Source: Hydractinia symbiolongicarpus (Eukaryota > Cnidaria > Hydrozoa > Anthoathecata > Hydractiniidae). From it: a stretch of DNA of 64,000 nucleotides. The notes beneath the pieces are model-generated. The model was not told the origin of the DNA. It made no database searches and saw only the letters and a program-made list of their open reading frames with translations. Positions within the stretch are counted from its first letter, which is position 1. Every line of letters starts with the position of its first letter. Below are positions 1 through 15,400 of this stretch, piece after piece. The position numbers were made by a program, and so were the translations under genes. The DNA lies in assembly GCF_029227915.1 (NCBI RefSeq), contig NC_079884.1, positions 15,004,001 through 15,068,000 of the forward strand, given 5' to 3'.

Positions 1-96
1 AATGTGCTATGCTAAACCTGTATGACTCTTCGTGCAAATTGTATGTAGTAACGAAAATTAATCATATGAGACTTAATATTTTCTTCTTTCTAGAAA

Positions 97-421
97 ATGG
101 AGAATGCAGCCTACGAACTGACGGAGCAAAACGGTCAAACAAAAGAGCATGGCACAAATATTTCTACTCAAGACAGTATACAGTTAAAAATAAATTATAA
201 AGAAGAAGCAGTATATAGAGAAAGTGCAAAAAGAGTAAAAGGAAGACGTTTGCAGGGCGAAAAAACGAAAAGTGGCTTAACACGTGCGCAGATAATTCGA
301 GTTGTCATCACTATATTCGTTTGTGTAGCAGTATTAGTAATAATAGGAAGTGTTCTTTATAAATATTATATCTCAGTAGAAGATGAAGTTGCTGTAATTC
401 CGCCCCCAAGAAATGCTTTAG
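97..421 (+). other. First coding exon: cytoplasmic tail, transmembrane anchor, linker
   Basis: This exon encodes 108 codons plus one base (phase 1 exit, donor GTAAGG at 422). The 65-residue N-terminal tail is polar, with a basic stretch KRVKGRRLQGEKTK just before a hydrophobic helix of about 24 residues (IIRVVITIFVCVAVLVIIGS at its start). This is the positive-inside pattern of a signal anchor. A short acidic and proline-rich linker leads into the first NIDO domain. Confidence 0.75.
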
Positions 422-3400
422 GTAAGGGGTAATTGGTTTTAGTTTTGAATTTAATCGAGAACTCTTTTTTCGTCAAGACGATGTGAAAGTTTTTATAAAA
501 CTACCACTCCTTCAAGCGGAAACAGTAAAAAAAAGATTGAGTTTTTAGGGAAAATCTCTAATTGTGTCGAAGTGCGCATGCGCTAACAAAAAAACTCGTG
601 AGGCTTTTTACTACAGCAGAAATAAAGCCAAATGGAGGCTAGGAATTAACCGCAGACGCACCCTTTGATGTTTTTTGTTTTATATTTTTTAAGAGCTTCA
701 AAAATACGGACCAGCGAATGGTGACAAAAGTTTAAACAACAATACAAACATTGTAGAAGTTATACTGCGGCAAAAAATTCCATTGTTTTCAACACTTGGC
801 AGCACTGTTTATGTAAGTAATTTTTTTTGTAAACAATGAAAAAGTTGAAGTTATTCTTTTTCTTATCCACCGTAAAAGATAATTAAACACCCACTTCCAG
901 ATAATCGCCCATGTATAATTGGTCAGGGTCAAATCTTAATCACGTCGTTCACGATGAAGACATTTGCCCATACTCATTATACGCACATCGGATACTTTAA
1001 GGTCAGAAAGTTTCGCGGCCAGAAAGTTTCGCGGACTTGTCCAACCGTGAAATTGTTGGTATTTCGCGTGTATAAACTTTCGCGTATGGCTAATTTGAAG
1101 ATATTTCGCGGAAAACTTTTGCGATAGTAGAAGAAAAAAAGAAGGTTCAAATATTTTATTGTTTTTGTGTTTTCAGTCAATCTCAGTAACAGTGCTTTTC
1201 ATGTTTATTTTTGTTACAATAAGATGAACTGAGTGAAAAAGTGACAGATATCTTTCATTTTCACTTCTTTTTTTCGTTATTACTTTCTCCCTTTTGTTTT
1301 TGGTTAATGTTACTCGTGTTATCGTGATGTTCTCCCTTGTCTTGTTCGATGTTTAAATAAGAGCCTAAAATCTTTCCACGAGTAGGAGATTGATGCAAGG
1401 GCCAGGGAGAGACACAATTACTTGATATGCGATCCCCATACCACCCTGAATCAACGGTAATCTCCTGTAATGCAGTTTTTTCTTCCTTGCAAACTTTAAT
1501 TGCACAAAACATCAAAAGGATTTTCAGGCTTATAAAAACAATATAACTTCTGTGATGGTTTTCGTGTCCATAACCTTCTGTAATAATACGTTTTAACAAT
1601 TATTCTCCAATGTTATTTGTTTAAATTTATAATTACTATTATGGTTTAAGTGTTTGACGAATTCGAAGATGAAATTGAAGATTGATGGTAGTTAGGTTTT
1701 ACCTCTGCCTATAGATTTTGTTATATGTTATCATACATACATCTACTGTTTGTTTACCGTAAGAGAAGAAATATCCCCGACGTCAACAATAAATTCTCGC
1801 TGAAAATTTGATTTTTTTATATTCGAGAAATTCCATTTTCGCAAAAATTTGATTTTCTGTAATACGCCGAAAAAATTCATTTTTTTATGTTATGTTTTAG
1901 TACTTCCTTCCCTTCACTGACATCCACACTTGATTATAATAGAAAATTACATTACTTAAAACTTTGATTCCTCCGACATCGCGAAAATAAATTCCCGCTA
2001 AAAAATTGATTTTTGGTAATTCGCGAAATTAAATTCTTGGGAAAAAATTAAAAAAACTTCAAGTGGCTACAAAACGGCAGTTGGTTTTCGAGTTTAGTGA
2101 CTTACACGAACGTCGAGCTAATGGCGGTGGAAAACTTTATGATCACTGAGGAAAAAACAACAACTTTATTCATTTTAAATATAGGTTATGGGTTTCAAAT
2201 ATAATTGAAAACAACAGAAAAGTTCCGTACATACATTAGATATCCACGATTTATTCGATATAAGTATTTACCTTGTTTTTAACTCAAACTGTCTGATAAA
2301 ATAAACTTCAAACATTTTGAACTAGCTAAATATTGTGCATAAAAAACATACAGGTTTGTTGTACTTAAGCCAGTCTAAGTAACAACAATCTTTTTAAAGG
2401 TATTTATTACCTTCTTAAAGCTTGTAACATAGCATTTTTTTACAAATACAGCTCCTTGTGTTGCATTTTTTCCCTCGTGAAAACACAAACTTTAGATTTA
2501 CTGATATTTAATATATTTTACAGACCCTACCTTATTTTATCGCCAAAATGAAAACTAAAAAGAAAAACTTTTCTTTTTCTAGAAAATAAAAAAAAAAAGT
2601 AGCAAATTCGCCACAAAAAATTAATTACTTAAAACGTCTATGTGGTTCTATAGTGTGTGTAATTTCTAGCATCTCGACTTTTTGAGTGGTCCGTTTAATA
2701 CACACCATTATTACCTTGGTAAAAGGGCGGTGTCGATATTTTTGAAAATCGCGCAATGTGATTGGTTAGAACTTACGTCGGCAATATTCCACGGTATTGC
2801 CCGTTACCCTAGCAACCGTGTTTAAAGTTTAAATGTGGTAGCATTTAATGTAAATAAACACGGAAAAATGTAAACAAAACGCGAAACAAAAGTGAAACTT
2901 AATTTTATCTTTTAAAGAATTCGATGTTGTAGCTACAATAAAAACCTGTAATGTTTACGATATTCGATTTAGAAAAAAAATTTATTTCGAATGTACGTTA
3001 ATAGGATAATAATTTCGGGCAATACCTTCGAATATTAACCTCTGTCACGTAGCCCTCGTAAGCTCGGCCAATACTTTGACGTCGGTCAATATTCTCCGCT
3101 TTTGCCCTCATAAACAGTTAAAAAGACACCTTTCACCACGGTTGTTCAAATGTGTTATTGCTGTTTACTTGTAGCCGTGAAAGATTATTGTAAACTTTTT
3201 GTGACCACATAATTGGGAAACGCGAATTAGATTGATATCGTTGTTAAGAAGAATTAAAATGCAGTGAATAGATTTGCATTTACTGCAACTTGATTTTTGA
3301 GACTGTATGCATGCATAGCTATATTTTAACAATTCTCCAATGTTATTTCTCTACATTTATAACAACCATTATTGTTGCCATGGGGTTTTAAACTCACACA

Positions 3401-6400
3401 AAAAAACATATTTGCAGAGTACAGTTCTATTGCTGTAGATAAGGACAAAATTACAAAACATATATACATAGTAATAGATGAAAATTTATACAAAGCATGA
3501 AATAAAAGTGGAACACATATATAATATTAAGTATCAACAAAGCCAAGGTAAAAACACATCTCTATATAATATTAACAAACGTGAACAAAATATATACATA
3601 GCACAGCGCACAACGTAAAATATGTGAAAACATAGAGGTAGGTAGTAGCAGCAGGGAGGGGGGAGGAGGAAAAAAACTGCTAGAACTGAAAAGGAAAATC
3701 ATGAGGCAACTGCAGGTTAAATACTAGCAGACTGCTGAACAAAATATATGTTGCTGACCAGTTGAAAATAGCTATCAGTTAATAAAACATACGAATACTA
3801 GAGAAAGCGATAACATACTGCTCTAAAATAAACGCCCCTATCCGAATAAATACCTAGGGTAAAATACTTTTCAATAAATGGTTAATTATTCTTAGGGCCT
3901 TCTCTTTGTTTGGATAGCCGTTACTAAGTCATTCACAATCAGGAAAACTTTTTATTCCTCTACGATGTTGTATACCATATTGGTTACAATATTGAGAAAT
4001 TGTGTTTGATACCATAACAAATATGACAGCTTCGAAGGTTTTAATAACGGTGAAATTTTTTGTAGATCAGTCGACATGGCTTTATATCGTTGAAAAAAGA
4101 CAATGATAAGGTTGCAAACTTGTCAAAGAACGATACTATTCTGGCTGTCTATTCATCAGAAATGTCTCATAGTGGAGAAGTATACTACAGAGAAATCCTA
4201 GATGATAAAGATTTGCGAGAAGTCACGAAAGATCTTATTAATATTTCCTCTGCATACAATCCTATCCAAGCATTATTAATAACATATGCAAATGTTAGCT
4301 TTGTGACAAACGCGAAAAAGAAACAAACTTTCCAAGTTGTTTTGACTTCTGATGGAAATAACACTTACGCCATTTTATATTACAAACAGTTAGATACTAT
4401 TACAGATGCCGTTGCAGGATTCTTTGAACAAGATTGCAACAAGATGAATTTTGCAACGAAAGATCAAGATTTATCACAAACATCAAATACTGGCAAAGCA
4501 GGAGCACACATTTACTTACTAACAAATTACACATGTATGAACGAACACATCACAACGTGTGAAATGAAAGCATGTCCAAGACATTTGGAGTGTTCGATGA
4601 AAACCCCGAATGAACCATATTGTGATTGCATTACGACGTGTGAAAATCAAACATCAAAAATTTGTGCATCGGATCAACACGAATATGATAGCTTGTGTAA
4701 GATGCATCAAGCGTTTTGTTTGAAATATGGACCTCTTGTCTCTTTGAATGTGACAAGGCTATATCATGGTGAATGCAAAGGTTGGTGTGTTTTCTTGTTA
4801 AAATATATTTTAATATCTTAACTGCATGGCACATACAGACACATTTCATTAAAATCTTCTTTATTAGAATTAGAATATGTCTATTATATTTCTGTAGTAT
4901 GATTCTACACAAAATTTAAAATTTAAAGGATTTGTAATTTATGATGCAAGGAAATTGAGCAGTAGTGCACAGTGCCAAGAAAAATTTCGAAAATATTTTT
5001 TGAGTTTCTTATGTTTTCGGTTACATATTTCACAAGGCTTTAGTCGAGTGAAATACACGAGAATTAAAAAACGAAAAAAATATGAAGGTATTTCAAGAGA
5101 AAGTGCGAGACAATCCTGGTCAACTTATGTTGACACAAGACAGCTAACTTTAAAGTTCACCACCACAATTGAGGCTATTTCCATATTAGATTTCCGCATT
5201 TTTTACTTCTTAAAATTCACTTGTCAAAGTTCAGAGTGGATTCAGAATTAGGACTTAGGATCTTTGATTAGATGGATGGGTCCAAACTCTCGAAATGTGA
5301 AAATTGTTGCTAACAGCATGGCAATTTCCACGAATTCGGGCCCTGACGTGGATTATTTCGCGGTGCGGACTGCTAGAGTCTAGCAAATTTTAAACGCTGT
5401 CTGCTTGTTCTACGTGTGTGCAAAAGTAACGACTTTGTAGTCTGTGGATTATTCACCGCGCAAAGTCTGGAGATCATTTAACGCGCAAAGCTTTTGTACA
5501 TATTTGAAAAATGACTAAAACAGCCTTTCTGTCAATATTTTTGTCTAGGTTTGTAGTTTATTATACAAATCTTGTAGAAATCATTGTACTTGATATACTC
5601 TGTAAATTATTGTTTCAATTTCAGTCATGGTTCATAAAGTTCTTTGTTAAACAGCAAATGCAGTTATTGCAAGATAATATATGTGATTGTAATTTAATTT
5701 GTTTCTTGGTAAAAAATTTAAAAAATAGCATATATTTCGTGTAGATTAGCCAATCAAATTGCGAGGAAAACCCTACCATATTAGAATGCCTAATATTTGA
5801 CACATCAACAAAAAATTATTTGACATATTTTCAGTATATGAATAAAACTGTACAACTTCGTAATACTTGCAGATTTCTTTAGCTAAATTTTACATATTTT
5901 ATTTAGGAGTTTTCCCTTATGGTCTTGATCACGGTGATGCAATAGCAAATGGTAATATAGCATTATTACACCTGTCAAATCAAATGCCTTTGTTTTCGTC
6001 ATCTTTGGAAAGAGCAATATATGTAGGTTTTTTATACTTATGTTTGACTGATCCTGTTATATATAAGTCATCTTAGATATAATTACACGTAGTCTGTAAA
6101 AGATGACATGCGTAAATTTAACCAATAACCTTTTTTCTCTCTTCAAAATGCTAAACAAGACTACATTATAATGTAAAAGGAACTGTTTTTTGTCGTTTAA
6201 ACGTTTTTACGCCTATTGAAGCAACAACTGCAGCCAAGTCTAATTACAGTGTTGATAAATGAATAGATACTATCCTTTAGCAACAAGAAACATTATTTGT
6301 AATTACATTTCTGCATAATAACAATGATTTCTATGCTGTGGCTTCCTTAAAATACAATTTCCGCCTATTTTCAGATATACAAAGATGGTTATATCACTGT

Positions 6401-9400
6401 TTTCCCGAACTCTACTCAGCCAGTACGCATCCCTAACACAAAAGCAGTTATAACACCTTATATGTTCTCTACACATACAAGAACTAAAAGAAGCTTAAAA
6501 TCTAACTCTAACAATGATTTGGTTAACACTGGCAAGATTTTTTACAGGCAAACCAATGACAGTAACATTTTGCAAATTGCAACTAGTTTTATTAATGAAT
6601 CTATCAATGAAATAGTTAATATCAGCGCTGCTGTCATTGTGACATTTGTTGACATTCCATCACCTACAAACCATTCCCTGAAACATACATACCAGGTTTT
6701 TATAGCATCTAATTTACAACAAACATTTTTGATTTTAAATTACCTGAATCTTGACAGTAATGGTGCTCTCTCAGGCTACTATTCTACACAATGTAATTAC
6801 AAGTCTCTGGTTACAGAAAATACAACTGCGAGGCTAGTTAACATGTCAAACATTCAAAGAAAGGGATTCTTTCTTTTTCAATTGAATAAACCTGAAATTG
6901 ATTGTCCAAAACACTTGCAATGTCAACTGAATGCACGGGAAACTATGTTCTGTGGATGCAAAACATGTAGCGAAGAAAACTATGATGTATTTTGTGGCAC
7001 AGATGGAAAATCGTATGCAAATCATTGCACATTAGATAAGATGTTTTGTGAAAACTATGGAAACAAATCAACGGCAAATGTGACTAAAGCATACAGTGGC
7101 AATTGCTCAGGTATGGAACTGTTGTATTTACTTATAATAAGCTACCGTGAATGACCGATTAAACGCAGTGGGCGTTTATTTAAAATAAAAGTTTTTAGAA
7201 AAAGCTACCTTTAACAAATAGACACAAATAATTATTTGCCGAAGCATTTTCAAAATCATTTTCCTTTTTTAACGAGCCATAAAACTTGTATATTACTAAA
7301 ACCCCTTACTTGGATGAAATGTTTGAATGTGCAACAGTTGTTTTTTAACTTTGTTGAAAAAGTGAAAGTGATTTTCGAAATGCTCACCTGAAACTTAACA
7401 GAGTGTGAAATTTTTGAAGCAATGCAGCAAACAAACAACCTGCTACAACAGATTTTATTAACTTTGCACGGATTCTCTTCACGAAACGAAATTTCTTAGT
7501 ACGAGTTAAAAATTAACACTTCCACAACAACACTTTCCCATCTCAAATTAAATTAAAAATCTTTATCTAAAATACCATTTGTTGTCAATCTGTCACTTTC
7601 TAAGTTTTCCCTCTCTATTTCGATCTTTTTCCATGTCGAACGGGTTTTATCGATCCTGGTGAGTTTAAAATTGAGAGATTTACAGGTATTAACAATTTTT
7701 TGATTCTTGTATTTATTATATGCCCTTTTTGTTGTCTTTTAAGCGTGTGTCAGAAATGTTGTTGTAGGCGTACAAATTTCCCGCCTCAATCCTTTTGAAA
7801 TACATTTAACCAATCAGCTATAGTAATTATATTTAAAACAATAGAAATAATGCTTAAACGATTTTTAAATGATAGAAATCACCATGAAATTGATTACTTT
7901 GTAAAATAATAGGGTTGATTATCGTGAAGTATTTGATAGACGGCTATACCTACAATTTATATATTAATAGTATTTATAAAGATGTTTTATACCCCGGCAA
8001 GCTTTATGTAACACGTTTTACAAACACACACGAATTGAAAGTTAAAGTTGCTTTTATCTCGATATAAAAGTGTTACAATTCTTTTAAATTATTTCAGTTA
8101 TGTATCCATTTGGATTAGATGTCGGTCATAAAGAACTTCCACTTGGTGTGCAGTACATCGAGATGACGAAGCCTATGGTTTTATTCTCTCAGCCAGCCAA
8201 CAAACTACTGGTATTATTTTCACTTAATAGATAGAGCTGTAATTCCCAAGTCAATACCTATCTCACATTTCGTGAAAAGCTTTATTTGTGGCAGATTTCT
8301 AGCAATTGCAAATTGTGAGTGCAATACTTCAATTATTTCATTCCAGGTAAACGCAAAGATTCCTTTTCTAACTCCATACGCAGGAGATACCCAACTTGGA
8401 AAGATTTATGTATCATCTAACGAATACATTCCCTTCTTAACTAAAATTTACTACATGGAGTCATTTGATAAAAATTGGTTACAAAGAGCATCGCACGACA
8501 TATCAGAGCACATAAAGTATAATTTCACAGCATCTCATGTCATTGTAATAACGTATGCAGTTGTACTTGATGAACTATCTAACAGATCCATCGCTCAAGT
8601 TGTTTTAGCATCAAACGGTAAAAAATCATATACAATGTTCAATTACAAGGTGTTACAGGAAGAGTCTTTCTTTCATGGTATCTTCACAAATCATGCTATT
8701 GATTCGTGCCTATTTAAAAGTAGAGGATTTGTATCTGGTTTAAATGCTTTAAATGAATCCAACACTAATGTAAATGGAAGATACATATATCTTATTTCAC
8801 CGTTCGACATCTTATGTCCATCATATACTCGATGTTCTATTTCATTTATTGAAGACCCAGCGGGTAGTTTTGAATGCCGTTGCAAGAGGATATGTCAACA
8901 TTTGCAACCTGTATGCGGAAATGACGGTGTAACGTATGAAAGCAAATGTCATTTAGAGAAAATCTTTTGCGAGCGGTATGGGATTAACAACGAAATAAAT
9001 ATCACAGTTGCTTACAGCGGACCATGCAATGGTTAGTACTTTTTAATAATATATAACTTATTCTGAACCCTCTTCATACCAAGGAAAGGAGAGGAGAAAG
9101 GTCAAAGATGCCCTGTCAGGCATTTCTTTGTTGAAATTTGTTAAACTTCTGCCTACTTTTGTACGCTGAATTGTTTTCAGTTTTTTTTAAGTTTTTTTTT
9201 TTATCTTATAACTTTTTCCATGACTGGTTATTACTTTTATTACTTGTTTTGCAATATAAAAAAATTCTTTCATAGTTCTTCGTTAAAATTTTTCATATCT
9301 TTCATAGTTTTCTATCCCTTCGGAAGTAATTACGGTGATAGTAGATTATTATCAAATGAATCTGAAACGACTTTTTTGCTGTCAAGGCCAATGTTGCTGT

Positions 9401-12400
9401 TTACAAATATTCGGAACATGATTGTGGTATGTATGCGTCATTGTCTTAAACATAGTTTAAAAATATTTCCCATTTACTATTATCTTCGTACTGGATTTAA
9501 AATTTAGATCTCAAGAGATGGTATGGTAAGAACGGATGCCGACTTGGACAAGCAGAATCCACCAACAGCATCTATCGACATACTTTCAATAAGTAGATCG
9601 TTTAAAGAAGTGTTATACAGAGAAATATTCAATATTTCCATTTTACAAAAAGCATCAAATGATATTATGAAGGTTATGCAAACAGATTTCAGTGCAACAC
9701 AAGGCATTATTGTGACATTTCAGGGTGCATTTAATACTTCCCAAAACAAGCATCAGTTTGTTATTGTTTCAGATAACAAAACAACATATTCAATATTTAA
9801 CTCTGAAGGCAACACTACGTTTGTATATTTAGAAACTGATTGTAATTCTAAATATTTAACCGTAGAACCAAATAGTCCAAAAATTCATAAGTTATCCAAC
9901 TATGAGTATTTGGTGCAGTGCCCATCACATTTAGCATGTTTCAGATTTGACAACAAGTCCAATTGTGATTGCAGATATTGTCTCACAGGCAAGACAATGC
10001 CTGTTTGTGGAACAGATGGTAAAACGTACTCAAGCAAATGTGAACTTGATTCTGAAAGTTGTTACAAGTTTGGTCCGTCCAACACATCGCACGTGCAGGT
10101 TGCATATAGTGGAAATTGCAGTGGTATGTGATTGTTTGTTAATAAGTAAACAAATGTCAAGTTACCTGCCGATGGAAATTGATGAAACAAAAGTTGTTTT
10201 TAGTAGAGGGAATAAGTATTTTCATTCTTAAAGTGTATACCGATACTCCCATCATTCACCCCGAGAAGTATGAGCTGAAAATGAAATCATCCGATCAAAA
10301 CCCTATTAAAAAAGAGAAATGAAAGATTTCTGTCCTCTCTTGCTTTGTAATGTCTTTTATATATTAGTTTTTTTATTCAGAGTTACAAAGCTTTGGTTTA
10401 GCACATGGAGACCAAGAATTCAACATGTCAACTGATATCACACAATTCACACTACATAAAGAAATTCCATTGTTTTCTTCTCCCGGAAAAACTGTTTACG
10501 TAAGTCGCTCTGATTCAATAAGGGTTTTTTATCAAGTTCAATAGATCTAGCGGGAATTAATTTTCGTTTACGATAAAAAAATAGAATTTTAATTGTTATA
10601 AAATTTCAGATCACTAAAAAGTTGACAAGCGATCATTGTAGTTGGCCTTGGTGAAACTAAACACCACACTGAACACAAAATAATAATACCAAATGATTTA
10701 TTTGAAAAATAATTGGTTTTTGTACCTTTTTCAAGGCAGTTTTAAAAAATTCAACAATAAAAATTTTTGCTACACTGGTATCGTTCCATACTTCACTAGT
10801 CTGGGTAGTAAAAACATAATTTTTTACCAGTCTATTTTGAAAGGTTTCATTTTGCACGTTAGAGTATCACGTATTAAGCTTCTAAACTATAGACTGAAAT
10901 TATGCTTCAAGTATACTTAATTTTTATGAAGTTCCCAGTCCTGGTATGCTTATAAAGGTATGCTTATAAAAAACGAGTGTAATTAAATTCATGTTTAGAT
11001 CAGCCGACACGGGTTTATATCAACGGTGGAAAACAAAAATAAAATTGCTAATCTGTCGAAAGGTGGAATTATTCTCGCTCCTTACTCAATGGAAATGTCA
11101 CAGGCGGGAAAGATATACTATCGAGAAATTACAGCAAAAAATAAATTAGCAGGAATCGCAGAATTAGTTAGTTCCTATATCGCTACATCCTTTGATCCGG
11201 TACAAGCATTAATTGTCACATATGTTAATATGACATCTGTCATGGACGCAACAAGGAAGCAAACATTCCAAGTTGTTCTGACTTCTGATGGTAACTTGAC
11301 TTATGGCATATTTAATTACAAAGAGCTGAATGCGGACAATGCCACAGTAGGATTTTATGAACGAGACTGTAATCAAGAACGTTTTGTGGCTGCAGAGAAA
11401 AGCAGAACGTTGCTAAATAATTCAAATGGTAAAATAAACGGAACCTATGTCTATGTATTGACGAATTACAAATGTGAGAATAAAAGTTTGTGTGATACAA
11501 TCAGCTGTCCTAAACATTTAGAATGTCAGGTATTAAATAGAAAACCGTTTTGTCGATGCATTAAAAGTTGCATCAATGGCACATCCAGCGAGGTTTGTTC
11601 TTCAGAGTATGTAACTTACTCCAATGAATGTGTTATGAATCAATCGTTGTGCAATGCTTATGGATATGAACGACCATGGAATGTCACATTGCTTCATCGC
11701 GGTATCTGCAGAGGTAGGAGGTTCCGCAATGTTGACAACAGAGTTTTATTGTCTGTTTTAAGAAGGTGATAAAACTTACATCTTTTTCTTTCATAGTTTT
11801 CTACGAATATGGAATAGAAAATGGTGACAAAAAACTACTGCAAAATGAGAGCAGCAGTATTCTGATCCTGAAAAGAAAGATGTTATTTTTTACAAACCAT
11901 AGACGTGATAGGCTTGTGGTATGTGTTGAAATTTTAATAAAAACCATAATATTCATGCTTAAATTTTTATTCTTTATTTGATTTTTATTAAATGTTATTT
12001 TTCTGGTTTTTCAAAAATTATAGAAAGAATAAAAGAAATATATGTTGAACCACACCCAAAATACGGCTATTATTATAGAGACTAGTCGTCATAGAGACTT
12101 TAAACTCCTTTATTCACTCCTCCTGACTTATGTGCTTAATCAGACTGAGGGCTATCTGTAAACACAAAAAAATACTACCAAAAGACTTTTAGATATATAA
12201 TATATTTAGATATCCAGAACTGGCTTGGTTGGAGCACCTGAAGACTATACAGTGTCTAATTATATTAAAGTATTTTATCAGTCCAAATATGAAGAGGTTC
12301 TATATAGGGAAACTTTTAGTTCCGCAATTTTGCAAAAAGCATCCAACGATGTCAATAAAATGATAAAAACAGAATTCAATGCATCGCAAGCAATTATTGT

Positions 12401-15400
12401 AACATTTAATAATGTTTTGAACGCTACGTTATCGGTCAACCTATTTCAATTCGTTATTGTATCAGATAACAAAACAACATATCTTATTATTAATTCCGCT
12501 GAAAATGGATTTCTTCCCTATACTGAAACCAATTGTAATGCCGACTTCATATACTTGTTGGCAAACAGTCGAAAAGTTCTTCAATTATCTAATCACGATG
12601 TGTTGCCGTGTCCAACGCATTTAACATGTAAAAAAATTAACGACAAATCTGTTTGTGGATGCAAGATATGTTACTCATCTGCAACAAAGTATATTTGTGG
12701 TACAGATGGTAAAACGTATAAAAACCAATGTGAACTTGATTCTAAAAGTTGTGAGAAATTTGGAGCATCCAACATTTCGCACATCCAGACTGCATACAAT
12801 GGAAATTGCACCGGTATACTTTGTTTATTATTTCCTGTTAAAGAGCACATTGATCCACCAAGAAGGGTCAATTGCATCAATCAGTGAATTTCTTTATGAA
12901 AAAGTCCAAGAGAAATGTTAAAACTGATGATGATGATAATAATAAACACGTTTTTTCTAGTGACATATCAATATGGATTGAGCGCTACGCATCAAAATTT
13001 GTCTCTCAATTACAGTGATATCAACCTGAAAACTCCCATACTGCTATTTTCAGAAAATGTAACAAGTTTAAAGGTATCGTATATGTAATTATATATCTTG
13101 TTATTTAAGCATATTCCTATATTTTAATGAAGCTCTAAATCCACAATTCACGAGTTAGATCATATTATTCAAAGCTAGGAGAATAATTTAAAGTAACTAT
13201 GTAACTATGGAATAAAAGAGATATTTGTTTTGCTATAACAAGTAGTAATCTGGGACAATTAATTTTAACAGATCAACAGGTTGGAAAGAAGTGTCGAGTG
13301 TTACACTAACCATTCTAACAAAAGTGTGGGTGCAATATTTGGTGCTGATATTTTCCCCTCAACTGTTGTTGGTGACATCTCCTATGATGAAACCACCAAT
13401 CCAGATTTGCTGCAAAGAGCGTCCTATGATATTTCTAATTTCCTAACAAAAACGTATAGAGCCACTCAATTGGTTGTCATAACGTTTTCAAACATCCATT
13501 GGAAGGAAAACATAGGTTTGAAGGAAATCAAAGAAGAATTGACTTTTCAAGTAGTTTTAATATCAGATGGTCAGTCCTCGTACGCAATGTTGAACTATGG
13601 GAAAGTCAAAATGAACTACACAGACCTTATACACTTAATAATTGGAGCAGACAAATGTAGTCAAAGACTCCGAGCATTTATGCCAGGAGAAAGCGTTTTA
13701 ACTAGTACTAATACTAACCTAAATGGTAGCTATGTATACGAAGTATCGAGTTTGAAATTTAGCTGTCCAAACCACCTACAATGCACGGCTGTCGACGGCC
13801 AGCATGATTACTCAATTCAAATAATTTGTGCTTGCAAAACAGACTGTTCAGCGTATTTGCAGCCGGTTTGTGGAACAGATAAAGTAACGTATAAAAGTTT
13901 ATGTCATTTACAGAAAAGCTTTTGTGAACGGTTTGGGAACAGAAGTGAAATCAATATAACAGTTTCTCATAACGGATCATGCGATAGTAAGTTGGAATAA
14001 AATTGATCAAAATTGAGATTAATTGTGTACTAAGCTAAAAGGGTATTTTTGAAGTGCTGAGTTAAATTATTATGCCTTAAAATGTTTTTACTGACTTTTC
14101 TGGCACAAACGCTTTCTTTTTCGTGTAATAACGTTTGCAGATATAGATTTAAGAGAGTTTAAGACATGATCCAATTTTGGCTGTGTTTTTAAGCACGAAG
14201 TAAGTTTTAGGCACTTCTTATTATTCTGTTTTGTTTTAGTCTTATATGAATATGGAGAAGACGCAGGAGATAATTCTTTTGTTGGAGACGACGATGTAAA
14301 AGCCATGATTCTAAAAAGAAAAATTCCCTTGTTTTCCACCGTTGTCCAAACGCTATACGTAAGTATAAAAACAAACTCAAACTTCTAAGAAGCGTGTTAT
14401 ACAGGAGCAATGTTTTATGCAGGCCACATACAGTTATAAGTCCTGAGTTCAGCTCGCATATTTTTTTTCTACATAGATTAACACCAATGGTTTAATATCA
14501 ACAATAAAAGATTCATCTCACAGCTTAACTATACCATATAACAAGCCTATAGTGGCGGGGTACATCGCTGACCTATATTCTGATAACAATATTGGTAAAA
14601 TATATTACCGACAAACTTTTAACAGTAGCATTTTAAGAAGGATCAGTACCGATGTTAAGAGGTTGAACATAACGGATTTTCAAGCAACGTCTGCAGTTAT
14701 TGTAACATATAAAAACGTGGTCAAATTCGGGGACCGCAATGCAACATACACGTTTCAAATTGTCATTGCATCAAATGACGTAAAAACATTTGGTATATTC
14801 AATTACAAAAGACTGGATCCACAAAATGGCACTGCTGCCTTTTACGATAGCCTTTGCAATTATAAAATATTTGCCAACCAATCAGTTAGTCTGAGTTTGA
14901 CAAATACATCAAACGTTGACATTAAAGGTCGCTATGTGTACCAGCTTAGTAGGAAAACTTTAGTATGTCTTGATCATTTAACATGTCGATTGGATGCAGA
15001 TTCACAAGCTTATTGTGGATGTTTTACAGACTGTTCTTCGTACAAAAAACAGTTGCTGTGTGGATCTGATCATGTCACGTACGATAGTGAATGTGAACTC
15101 ACAAAAACGGAATGTGAGACATTTGGTAATAACACGATTATGAAGAACAAAGTTGCTTATTTAGGAGAGTGCAAAGGTAATTGTTTTTACTGTTAATGTC
15201 TGCCACTCGCTGCAAACCTCGCAACACGGTATAACTAGTGATCTTCTATAGCTTATTATATCAAGTTAAGATGTTAAATACAGCCGATTATCCAGTTAAT
15301 CTTAGGAAAAAAGTGATAATTTGTTGCTTTAATAAGACCTTTTCAAGTTGATTCCTGGACCTTATAAATCTATCAATGAACAATCCACATGAACTAATAA

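Larger units (their letters stand above)
694..4780 (+). other. NIDO-follistatin/Kazal unit 1 (exons 694-812 and 4066-4780)
   Basis: The short exon carries the NIDO start (YGPANGD ... KIPLFST ... VY). The long exon begins ISRHGFISL, continues with the NIDO core VYYREI and TFQVVLTSDG, and ends in a ten-cysteine follistatin-like module. The usual VCGTDG of the Kazal part is replaced by ICASDQ. The long exon is 715 bases, exactly the length of the unit 5 long exon, and the two are the closest pair in sequence. The 3.25 kb intron between the exons (813-4065) is the longest in the gene and contains a MITE-like element. Confidence 0.75.
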
